This document shows, one piece after another, positions 17,035 through 26,751 of a stretch of 64,000 bases of DNA; the stretch's first letter is position 1, and the number at the start of each line of letters is the position of its first letter. The stretch is from contig NZ_NTMG01000062.1 of assembly GCF_002487355.1 (NCBI RefSeq), forward strand, positions 52,225 through 116,224. The letters run 5' to 3'. The stretch is from Candidatus Methanoperedens sp. BLZ2 (GTDB lineage: Archaea > Halobacteriota > Methanosarcinia > Methanosarcinales > Methanoperedenaceae). The notes under the pieces are model-generated. The model was not told the origin of the DNA, made no database searches, and saw only the letters and a program-made list of their open reading frames with translations. Position numbers and translations under genes: made by a program.

Positions 17035-18414
17035 ATGAGCGCAGAACTCAAACAGAATGCAGCTACAGGCGCGCCAGCCAGCTGCTGGAAGCCCTACCCT
17101 GCGTATAGGGATTCGGGCGTGGAATGGCTTGGGAAGGTGCCGGAGCATTGGGAAGTTAAGAGGTTGAAATGGATATCATATATAAATCCTGTTAAATCAA
17201 ATTCTAAGTTTGATAAAAACTCAGAAGATTTGGTTACCTTTTTGCCTATGGAGAAAGTTTCTGAAGATGGGAAAATTGATATAGAAATTAAAAAGCCAAT
17301 AAAGGATTTATGGAACGGATTCACATATTTTGAGGAAAATGATATTATAGTGGCTAAAATTACTCCTTGTTTTGAAAACGGCAAAGGGGCTTTAATTAAA
17401 AATTTAGGAAGCAAAGTTGGATTTGGCTCAACTGAATTTCACGTTCTAAGACCAAAGGAAAATATTATTAAAGAGTTATTATATTATTTAACGAAATCTG
17501 ATATTTTTATGAAGTTAGGCGAAGCTTCAATGACCGGCGCCGCTGGACAAAAAAGAGTAACTAACTCATTTCTTGAAGATTTTTTTATCTGTTACCCAAA
17601 AGACATAGGTAAACAAAAATCCATCTCCCTTTTCCTCGACGACCGCACCCGGAAAATAGACTCCCTCATCGAAAAAAAACAAAAAATGATCGAACTGCTC
17701 AAAGAGGAGCGCGCCGCAGTCATCAACCAGGCTGTAACAAAGGGTCTGAACCCTGATGCCCCGATGAAGGATTCGGGGATTGAGTGGCTGGGGGAGGTGC
17801 CGGAGCATTGGAAAGTGAAAAAATTGAAATATGTTGCAGAGGTAGTCTTAGGAAAAATGCTAACAAGTGATGATAAGGGTGGTTATTTTTATAAACCATA
17901 TCTGCGTGCTCAAAATATTGGTTGGCAAAAAGTTAATGCAGATGATATAAAACAAATGTGGTTCTCTGAAAAAGAACTTGAACAATATAGAGTAAAATTG
18001 AATGATTTATTGGTTAGTGAAGGTGGTGAAGTTGGTAGAACTGCTATTTGGAAAAATATAATCGAAGAGTGCTACATTCAAAATTCAGTTCATAAAGTTA
18101 CAATGTTGGATGGTAATAACCCCCACTATTTTTTATATTTATTTTTCTTGTATGGGCAAATGGGCTACTTTGATTCGATTGTCAGTAGAGTAAGCATAGC
18201 TCATTTAACACGAGAAAAGCTAAAGGAGGTTTTTTGTCTAATTCCTTCGATTGGAGAACAAAAACATATTGTAAAGCTTATCGAATTGGAATCCGCCAAA
18301 ATAGACAGCGCCGTTTCTATAATCGAAAAAGAACTCCTTCTCTTGCAAGAATACCGCACCGCCCTGATTTCAGAAATCGTAACAGGAAAAATCGATGTGA
18401 GAGAGGCGACATAG
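17035..18414 (+). CDS. hsdS: Type I restriction-modification specificity subunit S
   Basis: HsdS, 459 residues, recognises the bipartite DNA target of the type I enzyme. It has two target-recognition domains, each introduced by a conserved repeat: DSGVEWLGKVPEHWEVKRLK near residue 25 and DSGIEWLGEVPEHWKVKKLK near residue 245. Each ends in a long coiled-coil spacer (for example DDRTRKIDSLIEKKQKMIEL). The ATG at 17035 is chosen because GGAGG stands ten bases upstream. The two repeats are nearly identical in DNA and could recombine to swap specificity. Confidence 0.93.
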   Translation: MSAELKQNAATGAPASCWKPYPAYRDSGVEWLGKVPEHWEVKRLKWISYINPVKSNSKFDKNSEDLVTFLPMEKVSEDGKIDIEIKKPIKDLWNGFTYFEENDIIVAKITPCFENGKGALIKNLGSKVGFGSTEFHVLRPKENIIKELLYYLTKSDIFMKLGEASMTGAAGQKRVTNSFLEDFFICYPKDIGKQKSISLFLDDRTRKIDSLIEKKQKMIELLKEERAAVINQAVTKGLNPDAPMKDSGIEWLGEVPEHWKVKKLKYVAEVVLGKMLTSDDKGGYFYKPYLRAQNIGWQKVNADDIKQMWFSEKELEQYRVKLNDLLVSEGGEVGRTAIWKNIIEECYIQNSVHKVTMLDGNNPHYFLYLFFLYGQMGYFDSIVSRVSIAHLTREKLKEVFCLIPSIGEQKHIVKLIELESAKIDSAVSIIEKELLLLQEYRTALISEIVTGKIDVREAT

Positions 18415-18459
18415 AATACCGGGCGCGCGCACAAATACTGTCCTGAAAGATAAAAAGGA

Positions 18460-18684
18460 TCATAGCTTCAATCTTTGTAATCTGGTACTTTTAAAATGCC
18501 TTGCTTCAAGCGCTGCCTTTTTAAAGTTTTCATCTTTTATCATACCCGCAAATTCACTGAGCTTTCTCTTGCGAAGAGGCGCAGTGATACGTTTTACAAG
18601 ATCAGTAAAGCTCTCTCCTTCTTTCTTAAGCCCAGCCAGAGCTTCATATGCTTCTTCTGAAATTGTTAGAGTCTTGTGTGCCAT
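18460..18684 (-). CDS. Orphan VapB/DUF217-type antitoxin
   Basis: The 74-residue protein begins AHKTLTISEEAYEALAGLKK, the ribbon-helix-helix DNA-binding start of DUF217-type antitoxins, followed by ESFTDLVKRIT. Such proteins normally pair with a VapC PIN-domain RNase just downstream. Here the downstream side is the hsdS end, with only 45 bases between, so no toxin is present. It may be a relic, or it may regulate the island. ATG 18684 is preferred to the upstream in-frame ATG at 18702. Confidence 0.7.
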   Translation of the reverse strand: MAHKTLTISEEAYEALAGLKKEGESFTDLVKRITAPLRKRKLSEFAGMIKDENFKKAALEARHFKSTRLQRLKL

Positions 18685-18755
18685 AATATTAAGTGCCTTC
18701 ATGCGTGTATTTATACCTAACCGATTTGTGAACTATAACAGAGATGAACCTGACC

Positions 18756-20102
18756 TCAAAACACCAGCAAAAACAACCATAACGGGATAAATGAAACCAT
18801 CACACCATCTATCTCCCTTTCTTCCATTAGCGTTTTTGTCACAACATACGCATTTTTAACACTAAAATCATGGCAAAAACCCAAAATCCCTTTCAAATCC
18901 GAATCATCAATAGAAGACCTGTATTTTACTTCAACCGGAATTAATTCAGACCCATAACTCATAATAATATCTGTCTCGTTCTTTTTCTTATCAAGCCAGT
19001 AAAATATTTTTCCCATGGGGTAGCCGGAAACATGCTTGAGGCAGTGCAGATATACACAAGTTTCGGCATCAAAACCGATATCCTGGCGCCCGCCGATGGA
19101 ATTCTTTAGACCCATATCGCAAAAATATATTTTTTTTTCCTTTCGCTCAGAAGCCTTTTTGCTTTTTGTATAAAAATCTGATAGATTGATGAGATGTGAT
19201 CGGGCGAGATGGAAAACATATTGTTTTGAGGTCTCCTTGTCCCCGTCATTCTGTTTTGCGATCCCAAGATAACTGAAACGCTCGCTTGAATGGGCGGATA
19301 CGAACCTGAAGACGGATTCAAGGAGCAGCGGGTCGCGAATCCTGAAAATTCTTACAATATCCCTGTAGATAAGAAGGCTTGTATACTCCTCTGACAGTAT
19401 TTTGAACCAGGTCTCCTCATTCTTTATATCGAACCATTCCGGGAATCCCCCCACGTTCAGGTACTGCGATAGGAAACCAGCTATCTCGTTGATTTTCGGG
19501 GAAAGCCTGTAATACATTTGTTCCAGGGATTTAAATTGAAGCTCTGCCTTTTGTACCTCTAAGTTATTGAACTGCAGGAACTCCCTGAATGTAAGCGGGA
19601 AAACATCAATAAAGCTAATTCTTCCTGCAAGGCTTTCCGATGAATTCTTATAAATAAGACTGGAAGATGAGCCTGAAACAATGAATTTTGAAGCATATTT
19701 AAGGTCATAATATTTTTTCAAGAGCTGTTGCCATCCCCTGATATTTTGGATTTCATCAATGAAAACATAGATTTTTATATCTTTCAGGGAAACCATATTA
19801 TTCTGCTGGCAGAAATCAAGCGCTTCCTCAAGGTTCGCTCTTCCAGGCTTCTCGAAGTCATCTGCATTTATGTAGAATATCTTTTTTGGGTCAGTACCAT
19901 TATCAAGAAGATACTTGATCGATTGATAAATTAGCGTTGATTTGCCGCTTCTCCTGATACCAAGGATTGCAAGTATCTTCTGGTCTTTTAAACGCTCCGT
20001 TATTTTTCCAATGTATTCCTTGCGGTTAATACCAATAAGCTCTTCAGGCACGCTTCCCGATGTCCACCATGGGTTTCTCTCGATAATGCTTCTTTCATAC
20101 AT
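18756..20102 (-). CDS. AAA ATPase with DUF4143 C-terminal domain
   Basis: A 448-residue ATPase. The N-terminal AAA domain has Walker A GIRRSGKST near residue 46 and Walker B VFIDEIQNI near residue 128. The C-terminal DUF4143 region ends with ETDIIM...PVEVKYR, the arrangement of a PD-(D/E)xK nuclease-type core. Proteins of this family are common in archaeal and bacterial mobile or defence regions, but their function is not established. It sits between hsdS and hsdR in the opposite direction, with its own TATA box (20129-20140), splitting the restriction operon. Confidence 0.85.
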   Translation of the reverse strand: MYERSIIERNPWWTSGSVPEELIGINRKEYIGKITERLKDQKILAILGIRRSGKSTLIYQSIKYLLDNGTDPKKIFYINADDFEKPGRANLEEALDFCQQNNMVSLKDIKIYVFIDEIQNIRGWQQLLKKYYDLKYASKFIVSGSSSSLIYKNSSESLAGRISFIDVFPLTFREFLQFNNLEVQKAELQFKSLEQMYYRLSPKINEIAGFLSQYLNVGGFPEWFDIKNEETWFKILSEEYTSLLIYRDIVRIFRIRDPLLLESVFRFVSAHSSERFSYLGIAKQNDGDKETSKQYVFHLARSHLINLSDFYTKSKKASERKEKKIYFCDMGLKNSIGGRQDIGFDAETCVYLHCLKHVSGYPMGKIFYWLDKKKNETDIIMSYGSELIPVEVKYRSSIDDSDLKGILGFCHDFSVKNAYVVTKTLMEEREIDGVMVSFIPLWLFLLVF

Positions 20103-20128
20103 AATTATTACTAGTATATTAGGAATAA

Positions 20129-20140
20129 ACTATATAGTTT
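20129..20140 (-). promoter_or_regulatory. TATA box for the DUF4143 ATPase
   Basis: On the minus strand ACTATATAGTTT lies 27-38 bases before the ATG at 20102, so transcription would begin close to the start codon. Confidence 0.45.
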
Positions 20141-20155
20141 TAGCGGTTATGATAG

Positions 20156-20218
20156 TACAGAGACAAAGTATACAGAGAAAAATGGCAACCCTCTGCGTTC
20201 TCGGTGTACTCTGTGGTT
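20156..20218. repeat. Imperfect palindrome, ACAGAG family
   Basis: One arm has ACAGAG units (20156-20177) and the other CTCTGCG, TCTCGG and CTCTGTGG. It has the same architecture as the palindromes upstream of hsdS but a different unit. The stretch 20219-20370 that follows is very A+T-rich and shows no gene. Confidence 0.65.
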
Positions 20219-20370
20219 GATTACTTATGCAAATATTCCTTTTTCCAGAAGAAATTAAAAATATCAAAGAGGTTATAGATAAATTTATAATAAAGAAGAC
20301 TATTATAAAATTGCAATAAAGTTAAGAAGGAATTTTTCCATTCATTATAAAAAATAAGAATTCTGAGGTC

Positions 20371-23370
20371 GTGAAACCGATTCCAACACCAATACACACT
20401 GAAAAAGCCTTTGAAGAAGCAATTGAAAGCAGCCTGCTCCAAAAAGGCGGATATCTGAAAGGAAATCCCGATGATTTCAACCGCGAGCTGGCTCTTGACA
20501 CAAAAACGATTTTTGCTTTTCTGCAGGAAAGCCAGCCTGAAGCATGGGAAAAATCCCTCGGAATACATGGCAAAGCTCTGGAATCAAAACTATTACAGCG
20601 CCTCACAAAAGAACTTGATAACAGGGGCACCCTGGATGTTTTAAGAAATGGCTTCATTGATTACGGCGTCCGCTATAAAATGGCTTATTTCAAACCTGCA
20701 AGCGGGTTAAACCCGGAAGCAGAGAGGCTGTACAAACTCAACAAGTTAACTGTAACAAGACAGGTAAAATACAGTCCAAATAGTGAAAAATCTGTTGATA
20801 TGCTTCATTGTCTTAATGGTCTGCCTGTTGCAACGGTTGAGCTTAAAAATCGATTTACAGGACAGGATGTAACAAACGCCAAAAAACAGTTTATTGACGA
20901 CAGGGATCCAAAGGAATTGCTTTTCCAGTTCAAGAAAAGAGCCCTGGTTCATTTTGCAGTTGACACTGATGAAGTGTATATGACCACGAAACTTGATGGG
21001 TTAAAAACAAAATACCTTCCGTTCAATCTTGGTTATAACAAAGGGGCAGGAAATCCGCCAAATCCGGATGGTTACAAAACATCTTACCTGTGGGAATATA
21101 TCTGGGAAAAAGATAGCTGGATGGATATATTAAGTCGTTTTCTTCATTTACAGGTTGAAGAATACAAATTTGAAGGGAAAATATTCAAGCAGGAAAGCAT
21201 TCTTTTTCCGCGCCATCATCAATTAGATGTTGTCCGAAAGCTGGAAGATGATGCAAGGACAAACGGACCAGGAAAAAATTACCTGATAGAGCATTCGGCA
21301 GGCAGTGGTAAGAGCAATTCTATTGCATGGCTCGCCTACCGCTTATCAAGCCTGCATGATAAAAACGATAAAAGGGTATTTGATTCCGTAATTGTGGTTA
21401 CCGATAGGCTTGTATTAGACCAGCAGTTGCAGAATACCATATATCAATTTGAACATAAGCAGGGAGTTGTCCAGAAAATTGATAAGAATTCCAATCAACT
21501 GGCAGAAGCGCTTGGTTCAGGAACAAATATTATCATTACGACATTGCAGAAATTCCCTTTTATCATAGAGAAAATCGGGCAGATCCCTGCCAGGAATTAT
21601 GCGGTAATCGTGGATGAGGCACATAGTTCGCAGAGCGGGGAGGCTGCCAAAAAACTAAAAGAGGTTCTTACGACAGGCAATCTGGAAGATGCAGCCCGAA
21701 AAGAGAGGGAAAAAACCTACACAGGGTCAGATACAGAAGATGAGATCAGAAAATCAATGTTATCAAGAGGACAGCACAAGAATTTGAGTTTCTTTGCATT
21801 TACTGCCACACCAAAGCCAAAAACTCTTGAGGTATTTGGCATAAAAGATTCAACAGGTAAACCGATACCATTCCATCTGTACTCAATGCGCCAGGCTATC
21901 GAAGAGGGTTTTATTATGGACGTATTAAAAAATTACACGACCTACAAGACCTTTTTCAGACTATCCAAGCAAATCGAAGATGACCCTAAAATAAATAAGA
22001 AAAAAGCGACCAGGGCCATTGCAAGGTTTGTATCCCTTCATCCGCATAATCTGGCTCAAAAAACAGAAATTATAGTTGAACATTTCCGCCAGGTCACAAT
22101 GAAGAAAATCGGGGGAAAAGCCAAAGCAATGGTGGTTACAGCTTCACGCCCTCATGTTGTTCGGTATAAACAGGAATTTGACCGATATATAACAGAAAAA
22201 GGATATAGTGAAATAAAAACCCTTGTTGCTTTTTCAGCTTTTAAAGATGAGTTCGGGATACTTCACACGGAATCTGACATAAATGGTTTCGGTGAAAAAG
22301 AACTCCCGGATAAATTTAATACCATGGAATATCAACTGTTATTGGTTGCGGATAAATACCAGACAGGATTTGACCAGCCGTTACTTCACACAATGTATGT
22401 TGATAAGAAACTATCAGGAGTTAAAGCGGTTCAAACCCTTTCACGATTAAATAGGATTTACCCTGGCAAGGAAGATACCTTTATTCTTGATTTCGTTAAT
22501 GATACTCAAGAAATTTTGGACTCTTTCCAACCGTATTACGAAAAAACATTCCTGGCAGAAACGACCGATCCAAACCAGCTTTATGATCTAAAAACAAAAT
22601 TGGAAGGAACGCAAGTCATCTGGCAATCGGAAATTGATGCTTTCTGCAATGTTTTTTTCAAGAAAAGTGGCTCTCGCACCGACAGGGATTCTGCTCAATT
22701 AAATGCTTATATCGACCCGGCGGTTGACCGCTATAAAGCCATCAAAAAAGAGGAAGTCCAGGAAGATTTCAAACATACTTTAACAGTTTACTTGCGTCTT
22801 TACTCATTCTTATCACAAATTATGCCTTTTCAAGATGCAGAGCTTGAAAAATTTTATGCTTATGGGCGTTTGCTTGCCAATAAACTTCCTAAAAAGGGAA
22901 TGTCAGAGAAGTTAAAATTGAATGATGAAGTCGCTCTTGAATATTACAGGCTCCAGAAAATCAGTGAAGGAAGTATTACTCTTGAAAAAGGTGGGGAATA
23001 TGAGCTAAAACCCACTACAGAAGCTGGCACAAAAAAGGACAAAGAGGAATTTGCGGCGCTTTCCCAGATCATAAACGTATTCAATGATAGATTTGGGAAA
23101 CCGCTTACAGATGCTGATAAACTGTTCTTTGACCAGATCGAAGAAGAACTCGTATCAGATGAAACATTATCAAAACAAGCAAAAACCAATACTATTGGCA
23201 ATTTTAAATACGGATTCCAGGACGTCTTCATCAACAAATTGATAGAAAGAATGGAACAAAATAAAGAGATTTTTGCAAAAATTATGGATGATAACGTGGT
23301 TGCAGAGGTCGTAAAGGATTATATGCTGAAAAAAGTTTATAAAAGGTTAAACGAACCGAACAGAGTTTAG
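20371..23370 (+). CDS. hsdR: Type I restriction endonuclease subunit R
   Basis: HsdR, 999 residues, is the nuclease and translocase of the type I system. The N-terminal nuclease domain shows the VATVELKNRF segment (E-x-K) near residue 160. Then come Walker A SAGSGKS near 308, Walker B/DEAH box VDEAHSS near 415 and the FTATPKPKT motif III near 482. The helicase core is continuous, with no frame break. It starts at GTG 20371, preceded by GAGGTC; no in-frame ATG fits better. It is separated from hsdM/hsdS by two unrelated genes, yet the set should be functional. Confidence 0.93.
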   Translation: MKPIPTPIHTEKAFEEAIESSLLQKGGYLKGNPDDFNRELALDTKTIFAFLQESQPEAWEKSLGIHGKALESKLLQRLTKELDNRGTLDVLRNGFIDYGVRYKMAYFKPASGLNPEAERLYKLNKLTVTRQVKYSPNSEKSVDMLHCLNGLPVATVELKNRFTGQDVTNAKKQFIDDRDPKELLFQFKKRALVHFAVDTDEVYMTTKLDGLKTKYLPFNLGYNKGAGNPPNPDGYKTSYLWEYIWEKDSWMDILSRFLHLQVEEYKFEGKIFKQESILFPRHHQLDVVRKLEDDARTNGPGKNYLIEHSAGSGKSNSIAWLAYRLSSLHDKNDKRVFDSVIVVTDRLVLDQQLQNTIYQFEHKQGVVQKIDKNSNQLAEALGSGTNIIITTLQKFPFIIEKIGQIPARNYAVIVDEAHSSQSGEAAKKLKEVLTTGNLEDAARKEREKTYTGSDTEDEIRKSMLSRGQHKNLSFFAFTATPKPKTLEVFGIKDSTGKPIPFHLYSMRQAIEEGFIMDVLKNYTTYKTFFRLSKQIEDDPKINKKKATRAIARFVSLHPHNLAQKTEIIVEHFRQVTMKKIGGKAKAMVVTASRPHVVRYKQEFDRYITEKGYSEIKTLVAFSAFKDEFGILHTESDINGFGEKELPDKFNTMEYQLLLVADKYQTGFDQPLLHTMYVDKKLSGVKAVQTLSRLNRIYPGKEDTFILDFVNDTQEILDSFQPYYEKTFLAETTDPNQLYDLKTKLEGTQVIWQSEIDAFCNVFFKKSGSRTDRDSAQLNAYIDPAVDRYKAIKKEEVQEDFKHTLTVYLRLYSFLSQIMPFQDAELEKFYAYGRLLANKLPKKGMSEKLKLNDEVALEYYRLQKISEGSITLEKGGEYELKPTTEAGTKKDKEEFAALSQIINVFNDRFGKPLTDADKLFFDQIEEELVSDETLSKQAKTNTIGNFKYGFQDVFINKLIERMEQNKEIFAKIMDDNVVAEVVKDYMLKKVYKRLNEPNRV

Positions 23371-23412
23371 ATTTCTTGAAATATACATAATCATTTTGCC
23401 CCTACTCTTCGC

Positions 23413-23462
23413 TTTTCCGAATAAACGAGACAATACTTGCTGATATCTATAGTGCTAAATAT
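23413..23462 (+). promoter_or_regulatory. Conserved intergenic element, copy A (before leuC-type gene)
   Basis: TTTTCCGAATAAACGAGAC followed by CAATACTTGCTGATATCTAT and AGTGCTAAATAT. It matches copies B (26681) and C (27959) over about 45 bases, including TCCG, AATAAA and TTGCTGAT-TCTA-AG. CCGAATAAA could act as BRE/TATA, with the start about 25 bases later near CTATAG. It lies 27 bases before the leuC-type ATG. The function is inferred. Confidence 0.55.
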
Positions 23463-23489
23463 CCGCTCTAAGACAATGGGCAAATAACC

Positions 23490-24737
23490 ATGCCAACGAT
23501 CAGCGAAAAAATACTCAGCCGCGCAGCCGGAAAACAAGCCGCTGCAGATGATTTTGTGATTGCCAGTATTGATTATGCAATGGCGCATGACGGCACGGGT
23601 GTGCTTGCAGTAAAAGCCTTCAAAGAGATGAGTGCAAAAAAAGTATGGGATCCGGGGCGAATAATCATACCGTTTGATCACTATACGCCTGCTCATACAG
23701 ATACCGGCGCAAAACTGCATCAGGGTATAAGACAATGGGTTCAAGAACAGGAAATTACTAACTTCTTTGATATAGGTGAAGGGATATGCCATCAGGTGCT
23801 TCCTGAAAATGGATTTGCCATGCCTGGAAAACTAATAATAGGAGCGGATTCGCACTCATGCACTTACGGCGCCTTCGGGGCGTTTGCAACAGGTGTCGGG
23901 GCAACTGACATGGCTGAAGTTTTCGTATCCGGAAAACTCTGGCTTCGCGTGCCGCAGACGATCAAGATAACGGTTGATGGAAAACTCCCAAAAGGGGTAT
24001 CGGCAAAAGACCTGACACTTAATATCATAAAAAACATAGGAACCGATGGGGCTAATTATAAAGCCATCGAATATTACGGAGAAACGATCCAGAATCTGTC
24101 GATAGCTCAGCGCATGACGCTTTGCAATATGTCCATAGAAATGGGGGCAAAAACCGGTATTGTGCCTGCAGATGAAAAGACGTTTGATTACCTGAAGGGA
24201 AAGGCAAAAGAAAAATACGAGCCGGTCTATTCTGATGACAACGCAACATACTGCGAAGATCTGTATTATGATGTTTCATATCTTGAGCCGCAGATCGCAA
24301 AACCGCATGAAGTCGATAATGTTTTCAACATAAGCGAAGTCGCCGGGACACCGCTTGACCAGGTTTTCATAGGTTCGTGCACAAATGGAAGATATGAAGA
24401 CCTCCAGGCTGCTGCAAATATCCTGAACAAAAAGCATGTGAAAGTCAGGACAATTGTGCTTCCTGCTTCGCGTTCAATACTTCTAAAAGCCGCTAACTCC
24501 GGAATAATTACAACTCTTCTAAAAGCAGGTGCGGTCATCGTGCCGCCAGGATGCGGGCCGTGCTTAGGCGCTCACCAGGGAGTGATATGCGAAGGCGAGA
24601 CGTGCCTTTCCACATCAAACCGCAACTTCAAGGGACGCATGGGCGCCGGGGGATTGATATACCTCTCATCTCCTGAAACAGCAGCAGCAAGCGCATTGCG
24701 TGGGGAGATAGCAGATCCGAGGGAGGTTTTGATATGA
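23490..24737 (+). CDS. Isopropylmalate/homoaconitate hydratase large subunit
   Basis: The 415-residue protein is the iron-sulfur subunit of the aconitase superfamily enzymes LeuC/AksD. Motifs include [13 protein letters not shown] near residue 117 and the cluster cysteines in FIGSCTNGR near 293 and [13 protein letters not shown] near 353. LeuC isomerises isopropylmalate; AksD homologues hydrate homoaconitate chains to build the 7-mercaptoheptanoyl part of coenzyme B. The large subunit alone does not decide this. It overlaps the small-subunit gene by four bases (ATGA). Confidence 0.9.
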   Translation: MPTISEKILSRAAGKQAAADDFVIASIDYAMAHDGTGVLAVKAFKEMSAKKVWDPGRIIIPFDHYTPAHTDTGAKLHQGIRQWVQEQEITNFFDIGEGICHQVLPENGFAMPGKLIIGADSHSCTYGAFGAFATGVGATDMAEVFVSGKLWLRVPQTIKITVDGKLPKGVSAKDLTLNIIKNIGTDGANYKAIEYYGETIQNLSIAQRMTLCNMSIEMGAKTGIVPADEKTFDYLKGKAKEKYEPVYSDDNATYCEDLYYDVSYLEPQIAKPHEVDNVFNISEVAGTPLDQVFIGSCTNGRYEDLQAAANILNKKHVKVRTIVLPASRSILLKAANSGIITTLLKAGAVIVPPGCGPCLGAHQGVICEGETCLSTSNRNFKGRMGAGGLIYLSSPETAAASALRGEIADPREVLI

Positions 24738-25255
24738 CGATCAATAATTATTTTAATAAAAATAATATTAATATTAACAAGATCACCGGAAAAGTGTGGA
24801 AATTCGGCGACAATGTAGATACTGATGTAATTATTCCAGGAAAATACCTGCGCACTACTGATTTGAATATATTCGCAGCGCATGTCCTTGAAGGAATAGA
24901 CCCGCAGTTCTCAAAAAAGGTGCTAAAAGGCGATATAATAGTGGCTGGTGAGAATTTCGGATGCGGCTCATCCCGCGAACAGGCGCCGCTGGCATTAAAA
25001 TATGCGGGAGTAGCCTGTGTCGTGGCAGGATCATTTGCAAGGATATTTTTCAGGAATGCAATCAATGTGGGCCTGCCTGTTATTGAAGCTAAGATCGATT
25101 GTAAAGAAGGAGATATTATTGAAATCGATCCGGGGAATGGAATAATTGTTCATGAAGGTACAGTATATACTGCGACGAAACTTCCTGATTTCCTTCGCGA
25201 GATACTGGCTGATGGCGGATTGGTGGAGCATCGGAAAAGAATTAGAGTAGAGTAG
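24734..25255 (+). CDS. Homoaconitase/isopropylmalate isomerase small subunit (YLRT type)
   Basis: The 173-residue small subunit completes the aconitase-family enzyme. It has the swivelling-domain motifs [19 protein letters not shown] and [14 protein letters not shown], with [13 protein letters not shown] near residue 103. The substrate loop reads YLRT, the tetrapeptide associated in Methanocaldococcus with broad homoaconitase activity, whereas isopropylmalate-specific subunits have YLVY-like loops. This suggests coenzyme B synthesis, possibly with leucine synthesis too. A GGGAGG ribosome site precedes the start. It carries an N-terminal Asn-rich stretch of about 12 extra residues. Confidence 0.85.
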   Translation: MTINNYFNKNNININKITGKVWKFGDNVDTDVIIPGKYLRTTDLNIFAAHVLEGIDPQFSKKVLKGDIIVAGENFGCGSSREQAPLALKYAGVACVVAGSFARIFFRNAINVGLPVIEAKIDCKEGDIIEIDPGNGIIVHEGTVYTATKLPDFLREILADGGLVEHRKRIRVE

Positions 25256-25341
25256 TCTGAAAAACAGTTAAAAATAGTGAAGAAATAATATCGGGACTCG
25301 ATACTGCCATTCCGGACATCAATACAAACAGCTTTGTTAAG

Positions 25342-26628
25342 ATGCAGCCTGATAGCCCAAACATTTACAGGAGTAATAAATTGAAGCTCTCGATCCCGGA
25401 ACCCGATGAACCACAAGCACCGACGTCCACTGACTGCAGATTGATGTACTATATCTCTCTTTTGGGTTTTTTTGCGATCTTTTCAACCACTATCTCGAAA
25501 AACCCGGTGCTACCCCTCTTTATGCAATCGATCGGGTCAAGCGATGCAGTGATCGGCCTGATTTCCGCCATCTCGCCATTTGCCGGCATCCTGTTCAGCT
25601 TTCCGGTGGGTGTTCTCTCGGACCGTCTCGGAAGGCGGCGCCTGCTTATCACTGCGGGGGCGATATTCCTGGTCGCTCCGCTGCTATACCTGTTCATTGA
25701 AGCGCCCCTCTGGATGATCCCTGTCCGGTTCTTTCATGGTACTGCGACTGCGATCCTGGGGCCTGTCATCTCTGCTATCATTGTTGAACGCTTCTTTGAC
25801 AAAAAAGGAGAGATGCTCGGTAAGTATGCATCCTCAACCCTGATCGGCCGGACATTTGCGCCCATTGCTGGCGGCATGATCCTTTCATTCTTTGCTGCGT
25901 ACCCTGGTATTTTTCGGTTCAGGATGGTCTATGTTGCTGCCGCGCTGGCTGCATTTCCTGTCTTTGTGATGACCCTGTTCTACAGGGAAAGAAATGACCG
26001 ACCACTGAAAGTTATCACCCTGTCGATATTCAGGAAGAGCTTTGTTGATTTCTTTTCCCACCGCAGGCTTCGTGCTATCGCTCTTGTCGATATGGCGACC
26101 TATTTTGCATTCGGAACATTCGAAACATTCCTGCCGCTATTCCTCGCATCCAGGGCTGTTGATCCGTACCATATCGGCATCATTTTTGCGGTGCAGGTGT
26201 TACTGATCGCGACCACAAAACCAGTATTCGGCTGGATCGCTGATCGCATTGATAAGCGCCTGCAGATATGCACGGGTCTCCTCCTGTCAGGGATATCGAT
26301 TGGAGCCATTTCTCTCTCTTCATCCTTCCCCCAATTCATCGCGATCAGTATCGGGACAGGCCTTGGCATTTCACTGTCCACAGTAGCTACAAGCGCGTAT
26401 GTCGCCGATATTGCCAGAAGGGAAGAGATCGGCGCATCCATGGGAGCCCTTTCATCAACAATGGATATCGGGCACTCGATGGGCCCGCTGGTGACCGGTA
26501 TGATCATTACCGTAGCAGGGTTCACAGCCGGCTTTTTTGCGAGTTTTGTGCTTGCGCTGGTAATAACGGGTGTGTTCGTGTGGTCAGCAAAAGGTGGAAG
26601 AACTGTATTATCTTCAGGAGTTGGTTAA
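25342..26628 (+). CDS. MFS transporter (first of two)
   Basis: A 428-residue protein with twelve predicted membrane helices and the major facilitator motif A in the loop between helices 2 and 3, GVLSDRLGRRR near residue 91, repeated weakly as GWIADRIDKR near 296. The N-terminal ~30 residues are polar and Pro-rich. The substrate is not readable; the sequence resembles multidrug- or sugar-type exporters. The second MFS gene downstream is only distantly similar, so this is not a recent duplication. Confidence 0.85.
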   Translation: MQPDSPNIYRSNKLKLSIPEPDEPQAPTSTDCRLMYYISLLGFFAIFSTTISKNPVLPLFMQSIGSSDAVIGLISAISPFAGILFSFPVGVLSDRLGRRRLLITAGAIFLVAPLLYLFIEAPLWMIPVRFFHGTATAILGPVISAIIVERFFDKKGEMLGKYASSTLIGRTFAPIAGGMILSFFAAYPGIFRFRMVYVAAALAAFPVFVMTLFYRERNDRPLKVITLSIFRKSFVDFFSHRRLRAIALVDMATYFAFGTFETFLPLFLASRAVDPYHIGIIFAVQVLLIATTKPVFGWIADRIDKRLQICTGLLLSGISIGAISLSSSFPQFIAISIGTGLGISLSTVATSAYVADIARREEIGASMGALSSTMDIGHSMGPLVTGMIITVAGFTAGFFASFVLALVITGVFVWSAKGGRTVLSSGVG

Positions 26629-26680
26629 GTTGGATTTTATCCCATCGGTATCGATACAGGAACCTTGCCTCAAATGTTCG

Positions 26681-26730
26681 TTTTTCCGAATAAATAAAAC
26701 AATTCTTGCTGATTTCTATAGGGATATATA
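26681..26730 (+). promoter_or_regulatory. Conserved intergenic element, copy B (before second MFS gene)
   Basis: TTTTTCCGAATAAATAAAAC followed by AATTCTTGCTGATTTCTATA. It shares with copy A the run TTTTCCGAATAAA, ACAAT, CTTGCTGAT and TCTATAG, differing at few positions. It ends about 20 bases before the ATG of the second MFS gene. Confidence 0.55.
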
Positions 26731-26751
26731 TTTTCTTTTCAGAGTTTGGCC

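Noticed and set aside
18415..18459. A VapC toxin partner for the antitoxin at 18460
   Set aside because: Only 45 bases separate it from the end of hsdS and there is no PIN-domain frame on either side.
20221..20568. Minus-strand frame of 115 codons in front of hsdR
   Set aside because: A+T-rich, Phe-rich frame overlapping the start of hsdR on the opposite strand; no ribosome site and no match.
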